A stretch of 64,000 nucleotides of DNA, taken from assembly GCF_015594725.1 (NCBI RefSeq), contig NZ_JADNRC010000006.1, forward strand, positions 1 through 64,000, given 5' to 3'. The first letter of the stretch is position 1, and every line of letters starts with the position of its first letter. The position numbers and the translations under genes are program-made. The notes under the pieces are model-generated. The model had not been told where the DNA came from and did not search any database. It saw only the letters and a program-made list of their open reading frames with translations. Below are positions 25,922 through 36,006 of the stretch, piece after piece. The stretch comes from Flavobacterium sp. ALJ2. Its GTDB lineage: Bacteria > Bacteroidota > Bacteroidia > Flavobacteriales > Flavobacteriaceae.

Positions 25922-28900
25922 ATGGTTGGTTTTCTCCTTTTTGCTTTAATTGTTTGTGTTGTTATTCTGTTTTATAATTTTTCCATATTAAAAAAGGAAA
26001 ACGAATATTTAGATTCCCTTTATAGTAAAAGTAAAGAGGAATACAATTCTTTGAAAAAAGAGATTGATGACCTCAGAAAGCAAATCACGCAGCCTGGTTT
26101 TGTTACCGAAAATTTAGTTTCAAAAATTGCTGAAGTAAAAAATATTTCAGAACCTATTCAAGAAGTTATTTCTCAAGATATTCCTGATATTATAAATGAT
26201 ATTGATGATTTCCCTCAAAAAGAAGAAGATATCATTATTGAAGAACCTATAGAAGAACCAGCTTTTAGTTTTGAATCCCGAACGATTCATATACTTGACA
26301 AAGGAGAAAAGGTTGATGAAGAAGAAACTCCAAAATTAGAAGAAAACCTTGAAAAACAGCCTGTTTATAAACCTGAACCTCAGCCTGGGCCTCAAGTTTA
26401 TGAAGAAGAGGTTTATGTAGAAAGTGCTTTTTCTCTTTTAATGAAAAAGATAGAACATCAATTTGCTGAAAATTGGACCGGAATTTTAGGTACTGCCATA
26501 ATGGTTTTAGGAATTGGTTATTTAAGCATTTATACTGCTTTGAAAGTTTCGCCAATGTTCAGAATCCTAATTCTTTGGCTTTATGCTGGAATTTTAGTTG
26601 GATCCTATTTCTTTTTAAAAACAAAAGAAAAATGGTTTAAAACAGGGCTTTGGCTTCGCAGTGCTGGAGCGAGTTTGTTTTTGTTTGGTTGTTTTGGTGC
26701 TTCGCAAATTCCGGCGCTTACTTTTATACATAATATTCCAATTGCTTATTCACTCATCGGAATTGGAATTGCAATCAATTTATATGTTGGTTACATTATA
26801 AGGCAGCAAACTTTTTTATCGCTTCACGTAATTTTAAGTATCTTGATTTTATGTGTAATTCCAGAAAAACTCTTAATTACATTTTTGTTGGCAGCGATAA
26901 CGGCTACGGCAGGAATTATTTTATCTTATAAAGAAAAGTGGGAATATCATTTATTGATTGTCATTTCGTGTTTTATCATATTTGATATTTGGTTTACTCA
27001 AGGAACAAATGTTTTGAGTGCATCTCAAAATGTTTTTGCAATACTGGGTATTATTTTGGTTTCAGTAAGCTGTATGTATATGCAGTATCGAAATATTTAT
27101 GCTAACACTCATTTTGATAAAATTGCTTTTGTAACGCATCTTATTAACTGGGTTTTATTTGCTTTAGGCTTAATTTTGCATTCAACAGGAAGCACGATTA
27201 AAATTTTCGTTTTATTTATTGCAGGAGTTCTTTGCCTTTTTGCGACTCTTTTTGCTAGAAAGAAAAAGATCTTTTGGTTGTATCATTTAGATGGGATGGT
27301 TTCGTTTTTGCTTTTTGCATTGAGCATCATCATGCTTAATGATTGGAGAGTAGGTTCTGATATTATTGCTTGCGGGTTGTATGCCTTAGTAATTACTTGT
27401 TTGTTTATTGTTTATAAAAATAAAGAAGTGTTGCTGTCTAAAATATTTTTAGGTCTCAATCATATTTTCTGTTTGTTTATTTTCGGCTTTTTTGTTATGC
27501 ATATTAATCCATCAATTGAACAAACCAATATTACAAATTCTTTTGCTAGCTTGATCGTAATGATAGTCATGACATTATTAGTTCCTGTTTTTTGTTCTAT
27601 TAAAAAAGAGTTCTTAGCAATAGATTCTTTTATTGCTAAAAAAGATTTGAGCTTAAACGGAATCTTCTCAGTACTATTTTCAATATTATTTTTCTTAAGT
27701 TGGTATCATACGATTGAAATTTCGTTTTATTACCCTCTTTTATTTATCGCTTTATTGTGGTGCTTTTTACGATTCAAATTCAAAACAAATACTTTTGATT
27801 TTGGAAGATTCACTTTTTTAATCATTACCATTGCCACAGGATTAACACTAATTCTAACTGAGCCAAAATCTAATTTAGATGTTGTATTTGCTTTAGGAAT
27901 TGTTTCTGTAATAACATTCAACTGGTTTATAAAATTATTATATACAGATGATTCTACTATCAAAACGGTCGGGATTATTGGTGTAAATGTTTTATTAGTT
28001 TCGTTTTTATATAAATATTTTGCTCTTTATTATATTATCCAAATTTTCGGATTCTTTGTTATAGCGCTATTAAATCACGAATTTTTATGGATTCAATTTA
28101 AACGAAAAACACTTTCTGTCAGCAACCAAACTTTGCTCTATGGTTCTTGTCTTGCTTTTTCGATATTTGGAAGCTTTTTGTTTTTATACAATACCCAATT
28201 TTTGAATAATACCGAAATTGGATTAATTGCTGTTGGACTTTCTATAATCGAAACGTATATTTTGTTTGCAGACAAAATCAGAAACAAATCAAATGCTATT
28301 ATCTCGGGGTGGGGAAATTTAAGTGTTCTTAATTCTGAATTTATTCTTTTTAATGCTTTAGTTTTTGGATTTTCTTGTATTGAAATCGATTATATCCCTG
28401 TTTATTTAGGTGCTTTGGCATTGCTTACTTTTTGGGTTTTTCAAAAAACTGAAAAAATTAAACGTTATAATATTTACTCCTTTATATTATTAATGAGCGC
28501 TATACTTATAAGTGTTTATTTAGCTATCGATGAAGCAAATGCTGCTAATAAAACGATGCTTTATGTGACACAAGCAACATGCATTTTGTTGTCTGTTGTT
28601 TATAGTTATTTACAGATTAAATGCTTGAAAGAAAAAGGAAAAATGTTTATTGCTATTTTACCTGTTATTCAAAATCTATGGATTATAATTTTATTATTTA
28701 TTCAGGTAGAGATGGCTTATTTACCAATGTTATTTATGCTTTTGGCAATTCTTAATTTTGGTTTAATCGTATATAAAAAAATAAATTTGGTTCCAGAATC
28801 GGTACTAGTGATAGGGTTATTATCTATTTTAATCTCTGTTTTGTACAGTATTAAAGAGTTAAATCAATTTAACTTGTTGGATTGGGTTTTGCAACTTTCT

Positions 28901-29578
28901 AGTATTGCTTTATTAATTGTTTTAGTGCTCTTGATGAACAAAAGAGACTTTGTTAAATCATTAAAAATAGATTATCAAATTATCATAAACATTTGGCTTT
29001 CGATTATTATGTTCTCTCAATTAGAACACAAATGGCTTCCTGTATTTTGGGCAGTAACAGCTATAATAAACTTATGTCTTTATTATAAAAAAATTGGTAC
29101 TAAAAAAGAGATTAGTATTGTTTATTATTTATTGGCAAATTTTCATTTAGCGTTTATTAGTTTCAATTATTACGAATCTAAATTTGAATTTGTTTATCTG
29201 ATTATATTTGCCCTATTAGCATTATACATTTTTATTATTTATAAATATATTGAAGATTTCAAATTCAGAAACAGTATCATTATTTATCCTGCTACTTTTA
29301 GTATCGGATTGTTTCTGTTTCTCTCATTTGACAAAGGAATCTTAACGTTCTTCTGGATTTTAGAATCTCTAGGATTATTAATACTCGGAATTATTCTGAA
29401 AGAAAAATATTTCCGTTACGTTTCGCTTTCCTTAGTTGGTGTTTGTGTAATCCGATTAATGTTTTTTGATTTATCAAATGCGGATTTCCTAATAAGAGCT
29501 TTAGTCTTATTGGGAGTAGGAGTAGTGCTTTTGATAATGAATACTTTGTTCAAAAAATACAAAGAGAGATTTGATTAA
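25922..29578 (+). CDS. DUF2339 giant polytopic membrane protein
   Basis: 1218 residues. A first helix (about 2-20) and a charged coiled-coil/acidic linker to about residue 165 are followed by roughly 30 membrane helices to the C-terminus. The entry motif, FAENWTGILGTAIMVLGIGYLSIYTALK near 181-208 and FRILILWLYAGILVGSYF, is diagnostic for DUF2339. These proteins are common in Bacteroidetes and have no assigned function; a role in envelope transport or assembly is conjecture. Monogenic, followed by a hairpin. Confidence 0.9.
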   Translation: MVGFLLFALIVCVVILFYNFSILKKENEYLDSLYSKSKEEYNSLKKEIDDLRKQITQPGFVTENLVSKIAEVKNISEPIQEVISQDIPDIINDIDDFPQKEEDIIIEEPIEEPAFSFESRTIHILDKGEKVDEEETPKLEENLEKQPVYKPEPQPGPQVYEEEVYVESAFSLLMKKIEHQFAENWTGILGTAIMVLGIGYLSIYTALKVSPMFRILILWLYAGILVGSYFFLKTKEKWFKTGLWLRSAGASLFLFGCFGASQIPALTFIHNIPIAYSLIGIGIAINLYVGYIIRQQTFLSLHVILSILILCVIPEKLLITFLLAAITATAGIILSYKEKWEYHLLIVISCFIIFDIWFTQGTNVLSASQNVFAILGIILVSVSCMYMQYRNIYANTHFDKIAFVTHLINWVLFALGLILHSTGSTIKIFVLFIAGVLCLFATLFARKKKIFWLYHLDGMVSFLLFALSIIMLNDWRVGSDIIACGLYALVITCLFIVYKNKEVLLSKIFLGLNHIFCLFIFGFFVMHINPSIEQTNITNSFASLIVMIVMTLLVPVFCSIKKEFLAIDSFIAKKDLSLNGIFSVLFSILFFLSWYHTIEISFYYPLLFIALLWCFLRFKFKTNTFDFGRFTFLIITIATGLTLILTEPKSNLDVVFALGIVSVITFNWFIKLLYTDDSTIKTVGIIGVNVLLVSFLYKYFALYYIIQIFGFFVIALLNHEFLWIQFKRKTLSVSNQTLLYGSCLAFSIFGSFLFLYNTQFLNNTEIGLIAVGLSIIETYILFADKIRNKSNAIISGWGNLSVLNSEFILFNALVFGFSCIEIDYIPVYLGALALLTFWVFQKTEKIKRYNIYSFILLMSAILISVYLAIDEANAANKTMLYVTQATCILLSVVYSYLQIKCLKEKGKMFIAILPVIQNLWIIILLFIQVEMAYLPMLFMLLAILNFGLIVYKKINLVPESVLVIGLLSILISVLYSIKELNQFNLLDWVLQLSSIALLIVLVLLMNKRDFVKSLKIDYQIIINIWLSIIMFSQLEHKWLPVFWAVTAIINLCLYYKKIGTKKEISIVYYLLANFHLAFISFNYYESKFEFVYLIIFALLALYIFIIYKYIEDFKFRNSIIIYPATFSIGLFLFLSFDKGILTFFWILESLGLLILGIILKEKYFRYVSLSLVGVCVIRLMFFDLSNADFLIRALVLLGVGVVLLIMNTLFKKYKERFD

Positions 29579-29593
29579 AAAAAGATAAATTTT

Positions 29594-29626
29594 ATTTCTG
29601 CAAGGTTTTTTTAACCTTGCAGAAAT
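29594..29626. terminator. Hairpin between convergent genes
   Basis: Perfect 14-base arms beginning ATTTCTGCAAGG around five T. It lacks a good T-run on either side, so it may be an RNA-stabilising or repeat hairpin instead of a classic terminator. Confidence 0.6.
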
Positions 29627-29652
29627 CTATTCAAATCAAAATTAATTATTCT

Positions 29653-30576
29653 TTAATTTTGCGAAATAATTCTTTCGTTGATACTCTCATAAAAAGGTGT
29701 CAGGATTTCGTGTTTCTTACAATTTTCGATGACGTAATCTACTAAGAAAGTTTTTTCAGTTTGGTTGTTGTTTTCAAAATCCAATTGTAAAGATGATTTG
29801 GACTCAAATGGAAATTTAGTCAATAGATCTTTTGAAGTTTCGATATCTTCTTTCGTCAGGTTGATATTATTTTTGCTGGCTAGTGATTGAATTTCTATCA
29901 TCATATTTTCTAGAATATGCATTAGATTTTTATCTTCTAAGAGTTGCCCAAAAGTGACTTTATAAGCTGAGGTTATTGCGGCAACTGGAGCTACGAATAG
30001 GTATTTCTTCCAGAGTATTTGATTAATATCAGAAACATAAGTAATGTCTAAACCTCCTGTTGTTAATAGATCTATTAGCCATTTATTCTCTTTTTCTCCT
30101 CCAACGAAAATTTTTCCTGGTCCTCCAATATGCTGAACGTGCCCTGGTTTTTTTACATTTGATGCCACATAAATGCAACCTTCCATTATTTGCCCTAGTT
30201 CGGGTAATGTCTCACGAATAATTTCTCTTGCATTTACAACATTCTGCAAAGTGATTATAATAGTATCAGGACTTATGCAATCTTTATAAGAGTTTAGTAT
30301 TTCGTTTACAGAGTATGATTTACTTGTGATTATAAGCACATCCAAGATTCCAATTTCAGTTGGATTATCTGATACTAAATCTGGAAATAGAGTTTCTTTT
30401 ATGCCTTTGGATTCAAATATTAATCCGTCTTTTTGGATGGCATTTTTAGTTTCACCTCTGCAAATAAATATAATTTTGGTACTACTGTCTTTGTACTTTT
30501 TTGCCAATGGTGCGCCTACAAATCCGCCGATACCACCAATTCCAAGAATTCCTATTTTTATTGTATCTGTATTCAT
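29653..30576 (-). CDS. panE: Ketopantoate reductase family protein (PanE/ApbA)
   Basis: 307 residues. An N-terminal NADP-binding loop, IGILGIGGIGGFVGAPLAKKY (about 7-27), is followed by VLIITSKSYSVNEIL and TLQNVVNAREII; the C-terminal dimer domain has WKKYLFVAPVAAITSAY with the catalytic-type Lys, and SSLQLDFEN near 263. This is the PanE fold, which reduces ketopantoate to pantoate in coenzyme A synthesis. Many paralogues act on other 2-keto acids. The divergent AraC-type gene suggests regulated use, so pantothenate synthesis is not certain. Confidence 0.82.
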   Translation of the reverse strand: MNTDTIKIGILGIGGIGGFVGAPLAKKYKDSSTKIIFICRGETKNAIQKDGLIFESKGIKETLFPDLVSDNPTEIGILDVLIITSKSYSVNEILNSYKDCISPDTIIITLQNVVNAREIIRETLPELGQIMEGCIYVASNVKKPGHVQHIGGPGKIFVGGEKENKWLIDLLTTGGLDITYVSDINQILWKKYLFVAPVAAITSAYKVTFGQLLEDKNLMHILENMMIEIQSLASKNNINLTKEDIETSKDLLTKFPFESKSSLQLDFENNNQTEKTFLVDYVIENCKKHEILTPFYESINERIISQN

Positions 30577-30636
30577 CTTTTAGTATTTACCGTATTTAGG
30601 TTATTGATACAAAGTAAACTGGTTTGTATTTATATA

Positions 30637-30663
30637 TTGATGTAAAAATATAGGTTATATTTG
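30637..30663 (+). promoter_or_regulatory. Promoter of the AraC-type gene
   Basis: TTG (30637-30639), a 16-base spacer and TATATTTG (30656-30663). The predicted start is about ten bases before the ATG at 30679 and rules out the TTG at 30661 as a start codon. Confidence 0.6.
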
Positions 30664-30678
30664 TATAATTTAAGGATT

Positions 30679-31506
30679 ATGAACAACACTTTTTTTATAT
30701 ATAAAGATTTCGAAATTTATTCGGTTGAAGAATTAACATGGAAGAAAGAGGTGCATAGGCATAACTTTTTTGAGTTGTTATATATTGAATATGGTACTGG
30801 AAATCATATTTTGAATTCCATTCATCATAATTATAAACAGCATGATATTTATTTGCTTACGCCAAAAGATTACCATTCTTTTAAAACATTAGAACCTACA
30901 AAGTTTCATTGTTTGCGTTTCTTACCTAATTTTTTTTCGAATAAAACGGAAATAGAAGAAATAGAAAAAATATTTTATTACCACAATCAGCTTAATGGAA
31001 ATTTGATTTTACCTGATGATGATAAGGTATTTTGCGAATTGGTGATTTTAAAAATATTAGATGAAGTAGCTAGACAAAAAGGACAGAATGAAATTATAAT
31101 CAAAAGTTTGATGATGTCACTGATTCAAATAATAAGAAGAAATGCTAATCTACATGAAAATGATTTAAATATCCAAACTACTGAGGTTTTAAAGATAGAT
31201 ACTATTTTAAGTTACATCCGTTTTAATATTGCGAATCCACATCTGCTTAAGAAAAAAGAAATAGCCAGTTATTTTAATGTTTCTATACATTATATAGGGG
31301 AATATTTTAAAACTCATTTAAACATTACTTTAAGAGATTACATTGAACAAACGAAACTGAAGGTTGTGACTGAAAAATTGAGCAAAAGCAATTTGACTTT
31401 TTCAGAAATCAGCAATGATTTGGGTTTTATAGACAGCAGTCATTTTAATAAATTCATTATGCGAAGTACTGGAGTTTCCCCATCTGAGTTTAGGAAGAGG
31501 ATTTAA
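30679..31506 (+). CDS. AraC family transcriptional regulator with cupin-like sensor
   Basis: 275 residues from the ATG at 30679. The N-terminal part, VHRHNFFELLYIEYGTGNHILN and YLLTPKDYHSF, is an AraC-type cupin sensor. The C-terminal double HTH is LLKKKEIASYFNVSIHYIGEYFKTHL and LTFSEISNDLGFIDSSHFNKFI, ending TGVSPSEFRKRI. It is divergent from the panE-like gene, the most likely target. The effector is unknown. The 13-base repeat AAGGTTCAAAGGT begins at its stop codon. Confidence 0.88.
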   Translation: MNNTFFIYKDFEIYSVEELTWKKEVHRHNFFELLYIEYGTGNHILNSIHHNYKQHDIYLLTPKDYHSFKTLEPTKFHCLRFLPNFFSNKTEIEEIEKIFYYHNQLNGNLILPDDDKVFCELVILKILDEVARQKGQNEIIIKSLMMSLIQIIRRNANLHENDLNIQTTEVLKIDTILSYIRFNIANPHLLKKKEIASYFNVSIHYIGEYFKTHLNITLRDYIEQTKLKVVTEKLSKSNLTFSEISNDLGFIDSSHFNKFIMRSTGVSPSEFRKRI

Positions 31507-31643
31507 GGTTCAAAGGTGCAGAGGCACAAAGGTTCAAAGGTTTTTTGTAGAGGTGTATAGCAGTGCGCGTTTAGTATGTGATAAAGGAACACGATACGGA
31601 TTTTTTAGTTTCATTATTAAAGAAATCCGTTTAATCCGCGTTC
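31505..31643. repeat. Degenerate repeats downstream of the AraC-type gene
   Basis: AAGGTTCAAAGGT occurs at 31505-31517 and 31529-31541. AATCCGTTTAATCCGCGTTC at 31624-31643 resembles 16872-16891. Both are of a kind scattered between flavobacterial genes; no gene is present. Confidence 0.55.
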
Positions 31644-31663
31644 CATTTCTAGACAATCTAATT

Positions 31664-31699
31664 AAAAAAACACCTTTAAACATGAAGTCCAAAGGTGTT
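31664..31699 (-). terminator. Terminator of the metal efflux operon
   Basis: AACACCTTT (31669-31677) pairs with AAAGGTGTT (31691-31699). On the minus strand the stem is followed by seven T. It lies 25 bases beyond the pump gene. Confidence 0.8.
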
Positions 31700-31723
31700 C
31701 TTAAATTCAATATAGTAAGATGA

Positions 31724-34700
31724 TTATGAATCGGTATTACTTGTATCTTTTTTGCGATACACTAGATAAAATACTTGAGGTAATACTGTTAATGATAAGA
31801 TCATACAAACAATTAGACCTCCTACAATCATAATTGCCAATGGTTTTTGTACCTCAGATCCCATTCCTGTAGATAATGCTGCAGGTAATAATCCAAGAGA
31901 CCCCATAAGTGCAATCATTACAATAGGTCGTATTCGGCTGTATATACCATTTGATATTGCATCTTTTAGGTGCATATTGGCTCTCATGTTTTCTTTTATG
32001 ATTCCGATGAGGACAATACTATCAATTGCACTGACTCCAAAGAGTATAATGAAACCTATTCCTGCTGATATTCCGAACACTGTTCCTGTTATCCATAACG
32101 ATAAGAAACCACCTATAAAGGCATATGGCATGGCACTCACTGCTACCATAGTATCCTTGAAATTACCAAAATTGAAATACAATAAGCATAAAATAAGAAT
32201 TAGTACTACTGGAACAATCATAGACAATTGTTTAGATGCTCTTTCTTTACTTTCAAATTCTCCTGCCCATTTCATTACATTTTCTTTAGGTAGTTTTACT
32301 TCGGCAGCCACTTTTTTCTGTGCCTCGTTAATTGTACTACCTAGATCTCGACCTTCGATACTAAATCCTACTGCTATATAACGGCTGTTTCCTTCACGAT
32401 ATATAAATGTTGGACCCGTTTTATATTCTACAGTAGCGATTTCTTTTAAAGGCACCTTTTTCCCGTTCATGGTTGGAATTAGAATATCTTCTATCTTTTC
32501 TTTTGAGTCACGGTATTCTTTTTCGAAACGTATGCTAATATCAAATATCTTTTCGTCATCATAAAACTGAGTTGCCGCTTGACCTCCAATTGTCATTCGA
32601 ATAACTGCTTGCGCATCTGCAGTTGTAATAGCATAACGTGCCATTTTTTCATCATGGAGTTGTATTCTTAATTCTGGTAAACCGATATTTTTATATACAT
32701 TTATATCTTCAATTCCTTTTACATCTTTTATAGATTTGGCAACTTTTGCAGCCATTTCTTCTAATTGAAATAAGTCATTTCCGAAAATCTTTATAACAAG
32801 AGGACTTTTTACACCTGCGACATATTCTTCTACATTATCCTGAATAGGTTGGCTAAAACCAAAGCTAATTCCAGGATATACATCCAACTCCTTTTTAATC
32901 TCGGCGATTAAGTCCTCTTTACTAATTTTACGTTTCCATTCATCCTGATGCAGTAATTCAATATGCAATTCGATATTAAAAAATCCTGTTGGATCGGTTC
33001 CGTCATTTGGTCTTCCTGTTTGCGTAAGTATAAATTTTACTTCTTCAAATTTTCTTATTTTCTCTTTCATCTCTTTTGTAAGACGTACGGCTTCATCAAG
33101 ATTAATGCTATTAGGTAAAGTTGCTCTTACATAGATCGCTCCTTCATTTAGTTTCGGAATAAATTCGGAACCATAAAAAGCAAATTTGGCACAACATACA
33201 GCAAGTAATACCAAGAATCCGTATAATGTTGCTTTACGATTTCGAGTACTCCATTTAAATAATTTAAATAGGTTTTCTCTAAAGAAACGCGAAATCATAT
33301 TTTCTTTCTCAACTATATTTTTGGTCAACATTACTTTACACATTGCTGGTACGTAGGTAAGAGACAGGATTAATGAGCCTAATAACGCATAGCTTAAAGT
33401 AAAGGCTAGGGGAGAGAACATTTTTCCTTCTACCTTATTAAAAGAGAATATAGGCATAAGTGCTACAATCAAAATAATTAGAGCAAAGAAAATATAAGTA
33501 GCTACGCTACCGACACTTTTCTTGATAAGTCCCATTTTACTCATTTTGTTAAAACGTTCCATACCCACTTTATGTGCTTTCTTTTCTAGCGATACAAAGA
33601 CTTGTTCGACTATAACTAGTGTTCCCTCAAGCAGAAGCCCAAAATCCAGTGCTCCCATAGATATCAGATTCGCGGGTAATCCTTGTATTCGTAACATTAT
33701 GATTGCGAATAAGAATGAAAGCGGAATCACCGATGCTACAATTAATGATGTACGCCAATTGTAAAGGAAAATAAATACAATTAATGATACTAGTAATATT
33801 CCTTCAACAAGATTTTTTGTAACTGTTTTTACCGTTGTGTTTACCAATTCGGTACGGTCAATAAACGGAACAATTTTCACGTCATCAGGAAGTACACGTT
33901 CATTAAGTTCATTTATACGATCTTTAAGTCGTTTTATAACTTCGCCTGGGTTTTCTCCACGAAGCATAACTACAATACCTTCTACTACATCATCATTGTC
34001 ATCTAAGCCTACTTGTCCTAATCTTGGTTTAGCAGCTATTTTAACTTCTGCTACATGTTTTACCAATATTGGTGATGCGCCTTTGGTTTCAATCAGTATA
34101 TTACCTATATCTTCTATTTTATTGATAAGACCAACTCCTCTTACCACATATGCTTGATCGCCACGTTGTATTACATCACCACCAACGTTTACGTTACTTT
34201 TGGAGACAGCTTCGTAAACATCGAGTGCTGATAGGTCATAATTTTCTAATTGGGTAGGGTTAATTTTTATTTCGAATATTTTTTCTTCTCCACCAAAACT
34301 TACTACATCAGCAACTCCTGAAACGGATACTAATTCTCTTTCAATTACCCAATCCTGAATGGCTTTTATCTCTTTAATTGGTAAATCACTTTTTATAACA
34401 TACCTGAATATTTCACCTGTTGCTCCAGATGGTGGTTCAATATTTACATCTGCTCCTTCAGGAAGATCTAATCCGTTAAGACGATTAGATGCATATTGCT
34501 GTGCGTAAAAATCATCAACATCATCATCAAACAATACTGTTATTACTGATAATCCAAAAAGCGAAATAGATCGTACTTCTGATTTTTTAGGTATCGTATT
34601 CATTTGTTTCGAAATAGGAAGCGTAATGAATTTCTCTACTTCTTCGGCACTTCTTCCAGGCCATTGGGTAATTATCCTTGCTCGGGTATTGGTTACGTCA

Positions 34701-34828
34701 GGAAAAGCTTCTATAGGTGTATTGATATAGCTTACTATTCCGGCTACTAGTAGTACTGCTGTCAAGAAAAAAACTATTAATGAGTTCTTTAATGAGAAAG
34801 CTACTAAACCTTGTACAAATTTTTTCAT
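31724..34828 (-). CDS. Heavy-metal type RND efflux pump (CzcA/CusA family)
   Basis: 1034 residues with the HME-RND layout. It begins FVQGLVAFSLKNSLIVFFLT and carries TPIEAFPDVTNTRARIITQWPGRSAEEVEKFITLPI near 37-72, a hallmark of CzcA/CusA. TM4 reads MGALDFGLLLEGTLVIVEQVF near 400-420. The canonical motif is DFGxxxDxxxxxxE, so the second Asp is Glu here, which may alter proton coupling or specificity. It is the last gene of an adaptor-channel-pump set with its own two-component system, and exports a metal ion that cannot be named from sequence. Confidence 0.92.
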   Translation of the reverse strand: MKKFVQGLVAFSLKNSLIVFFLTAVLLVAGIVSYINTPIEAFPDVTNTRARIITQWPGRSAEEVEKFITLPISKQMNTIPKKSEVRSISLFGLSVITVLFDDDVDDFYAQQYASNRLNGLDLPEGADVNIEPPSGATGEIFRYVIKSDLPIKEIKAIQDWVIERELVSVSGVADVVSFGGEEKIFEIKINPTQLENYDLSALDVYEAVSKSNVNVGGDVIQRGDQAYVVRGVGLINKIEDIGNILIETKGASPILVKHVAEVKIAAKPRLGQVGLDDNDDVVEGIVVMLRGENPGEVIKRLKDRINELNERVLPDDVKIVPFIDRTELVNTTVKTVTKNLVEGILLVSLIVFIFLYNWRTSLIVASVIPLSFLFAIIMLRIQGLPANLISMGALDFGLLLEGTLVIVEQVFVSLEKKAHKVGMERFNKMSKMGLIKKSVGSVATYIFFALIILIVALMPIFSFNKVEGKMFSPLAFTLSYALLGSLILSLTYVPAMCKVMLTKNIVEKENMISRFFRENLFKLFKWSTRNRKATLYGFLVLLAVCCAKFAFYGSEFIPKLNEGAIYVRATLPNSINLDEAVRLTKEMKEKIRKFEEVKFILTQTGRPNDGTDPTGFFNIELHIELLHQDEWKRKISKEDLIAEIKKELDVYPGISFGFSQPIQDNVEEYVAGVKSPLVIKIFGNDLFQLEEMAAKVAKSIKDVKGIEDINVYKNIGLPELRIQLHDEKMARYAITTADAQAVIRMTIGGQAATQFYDDEKIFDISIRFEKEYRDSKEKIEDILIPTMNGKKVPLKEIATVEYKTGPTFIYREGNSRYIAVGFSIEGRDLGSTINEAQKKVAAEVKLPKENVMKWAGEFESKERASKQLSMIVPVVLILILCLLYFNFGNFKDTMVAVSAMPYAFIGGFLSLWITGTVFGISAGIGFIILFGVSAIDSIVLIGIIKENMRANMHLKDAISNGIYSRIRPIVMIALMGSLGLLPAALSTGMGSEVQKPLAIMIVGGLIVCMILSLTVLPQVFYLVYRKKDTSNTDS

Positions 34829-34865
34829 GTCTTGTATTGTGTTTATCCGTTTTTATGGACGATAC

Positions 34866-35954
34866 TTAGTTTTTTAATCTCTCTTGAATTAACAAGTGAT
34901 TTTTAGTAATAACCTTTTCACCTTCTTTAACTCCTTTATCAAAATAAATCCAGTTGTTATTTTTTTTGATTGGATTTATTTCTCTTGATTCGATTGTGCA
35001 ATCGTCTTTATAGATTAAGATATAATCTCGATTATTATCAAAAATGGCTGCTTTTGCAGGAACTGCGACAAGTATTTCTCCTCCTAAGCTTTTATCAATA
35101 ACGATATCTGCTGTCATTCCGGGTTTTAATTTTAAGTTTTTATTTTCCATCACGATTCGGGCTTTTAGAACGTGTTCTTCGGCATCAAAAACTTTAGAAA
35201 GCATGGTTATTTTTCCTTTAAATACTTCTCCAGGATAAGCTGGTGTTGTAACATCTACAAGCATATTTTCGGTAACATTTTTTAGATTACTGGTATAAAC
35301 ATTTACCAATACCCAAATTTCTTTTAGATCAGAAATTGTAAAAAGAGATTCGCTGCCATTAGTTATCTGCATTCCAGGGCTAATGTTTTTTGCTACGACA
35401 TATCCTTCAGTTGGTGCTTTTATCTGAAATACGGCTCTTTCACTGCTCGCACTAAACATAGCAAGATTTGCTTTTACATTTTCTAAAGAAGATTTTAAAA
35501 TATCTAATTCACTTTGTGCTTGCAAGAGGTCTTTTTGTGAAGCAATTCCATCATCAAACATTGATTTTGTAGCTTGTAATTGACGCTGAGCAACTGACAA
35601 TTGTGATTGTAATGATTTGCTTTCTGATTGCATACCGTTAAGTTCTGTACTCTTTATTTCTGCAAGTACTTGTCCTTTTTTTACATAATCACCTAATGAA
35701 AAGGTAGTTTTGGTTATAATTCCTTCCACAAGGCTATTAAACTGTACTACATGATCATTATTATAGGTGATATTTCCTGTAAGATTTATAGATTCACTAA
35801 CGGTACGTTTTTGTATAAGCTCGATAGTGATTTTTTCTTTTAGGTTTTTATCAATACAAAATTGCTCTTCTTTTGTATCTTTAATTGCTTCTTTTTTGTC
35901 ACACCCATAAACGAGCATTAATCCAAGGATAGGAAGTAAAATATGTTTCTTCAT
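34866..35954 (-). CDS. Metal efflux periplasmic adaptor lipoprotein (CzcB/CusB-like)
   Basis: 362 residues with a lipoprotein signal, MKKHILLPILGLMLVYG before Cys. The barrel-sandwich half VQFNSLVEGIITKTTFSLGDYVKKGQVLAEI and its partner IKAPTEGYVVAKNISPGMQI flank a coiled-coil hairpin (about 110-165). The C-terminal part has GKITMLSKVFDAEEHVLKARIVMENKNLKLKPGMTADIVI, typical of HlyD/CusB adaptors. It links pump and outer-membrane channel. No Met-rich or His-rich metal segment is visible at the N-terminus. Confidence 0.9.
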   Translation of the reverse strand: MKKHILLPILGLMLVYGCDKKEAIKDTKEEQFCIDKNLKEKITIELIQKRTVSESINLTGNITYNNDHVVQFNSLVEGIITKTTFSLGDYVKKGQVLAEIKSTELNGMQSESKSLQSQLSVAQRQLQATKSMFDDGIASQKDLLQAQSELDILKSSLENVKANLAMFSASSERAVFQIKAPTEGYVVAKNISPGMQITNGSESLFTISDLKEIWVLVNVYTSNLKNVTENMLVDVTTPAYPGEVFKGKITMLSKVFDAEEHVLKARIVMENKNLKLKPGMTADIVIDKSLGGEILVAVPAKAAIFDNNRDYILIYKDDCTIESREINPIKKNNNWIYFDKGVKEGEKVITKNHLLIQERLKN

Positions 35955-36006
35955 TATGTTTGTTGTTATTTTTAGATAATTAGTGCAGTATTCCAGATTT
36001 GGATAA

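Noticed and set aside
31505-31541. Short direct repeats considered as a CRISPR
   Set aside because: Only two 13-base copies, no spacers of regular size and no cas genes.
33837-34157. Ser/Thr-rich plus-strand frame
   Set aside because: Shadow of the metal RND pump gene.
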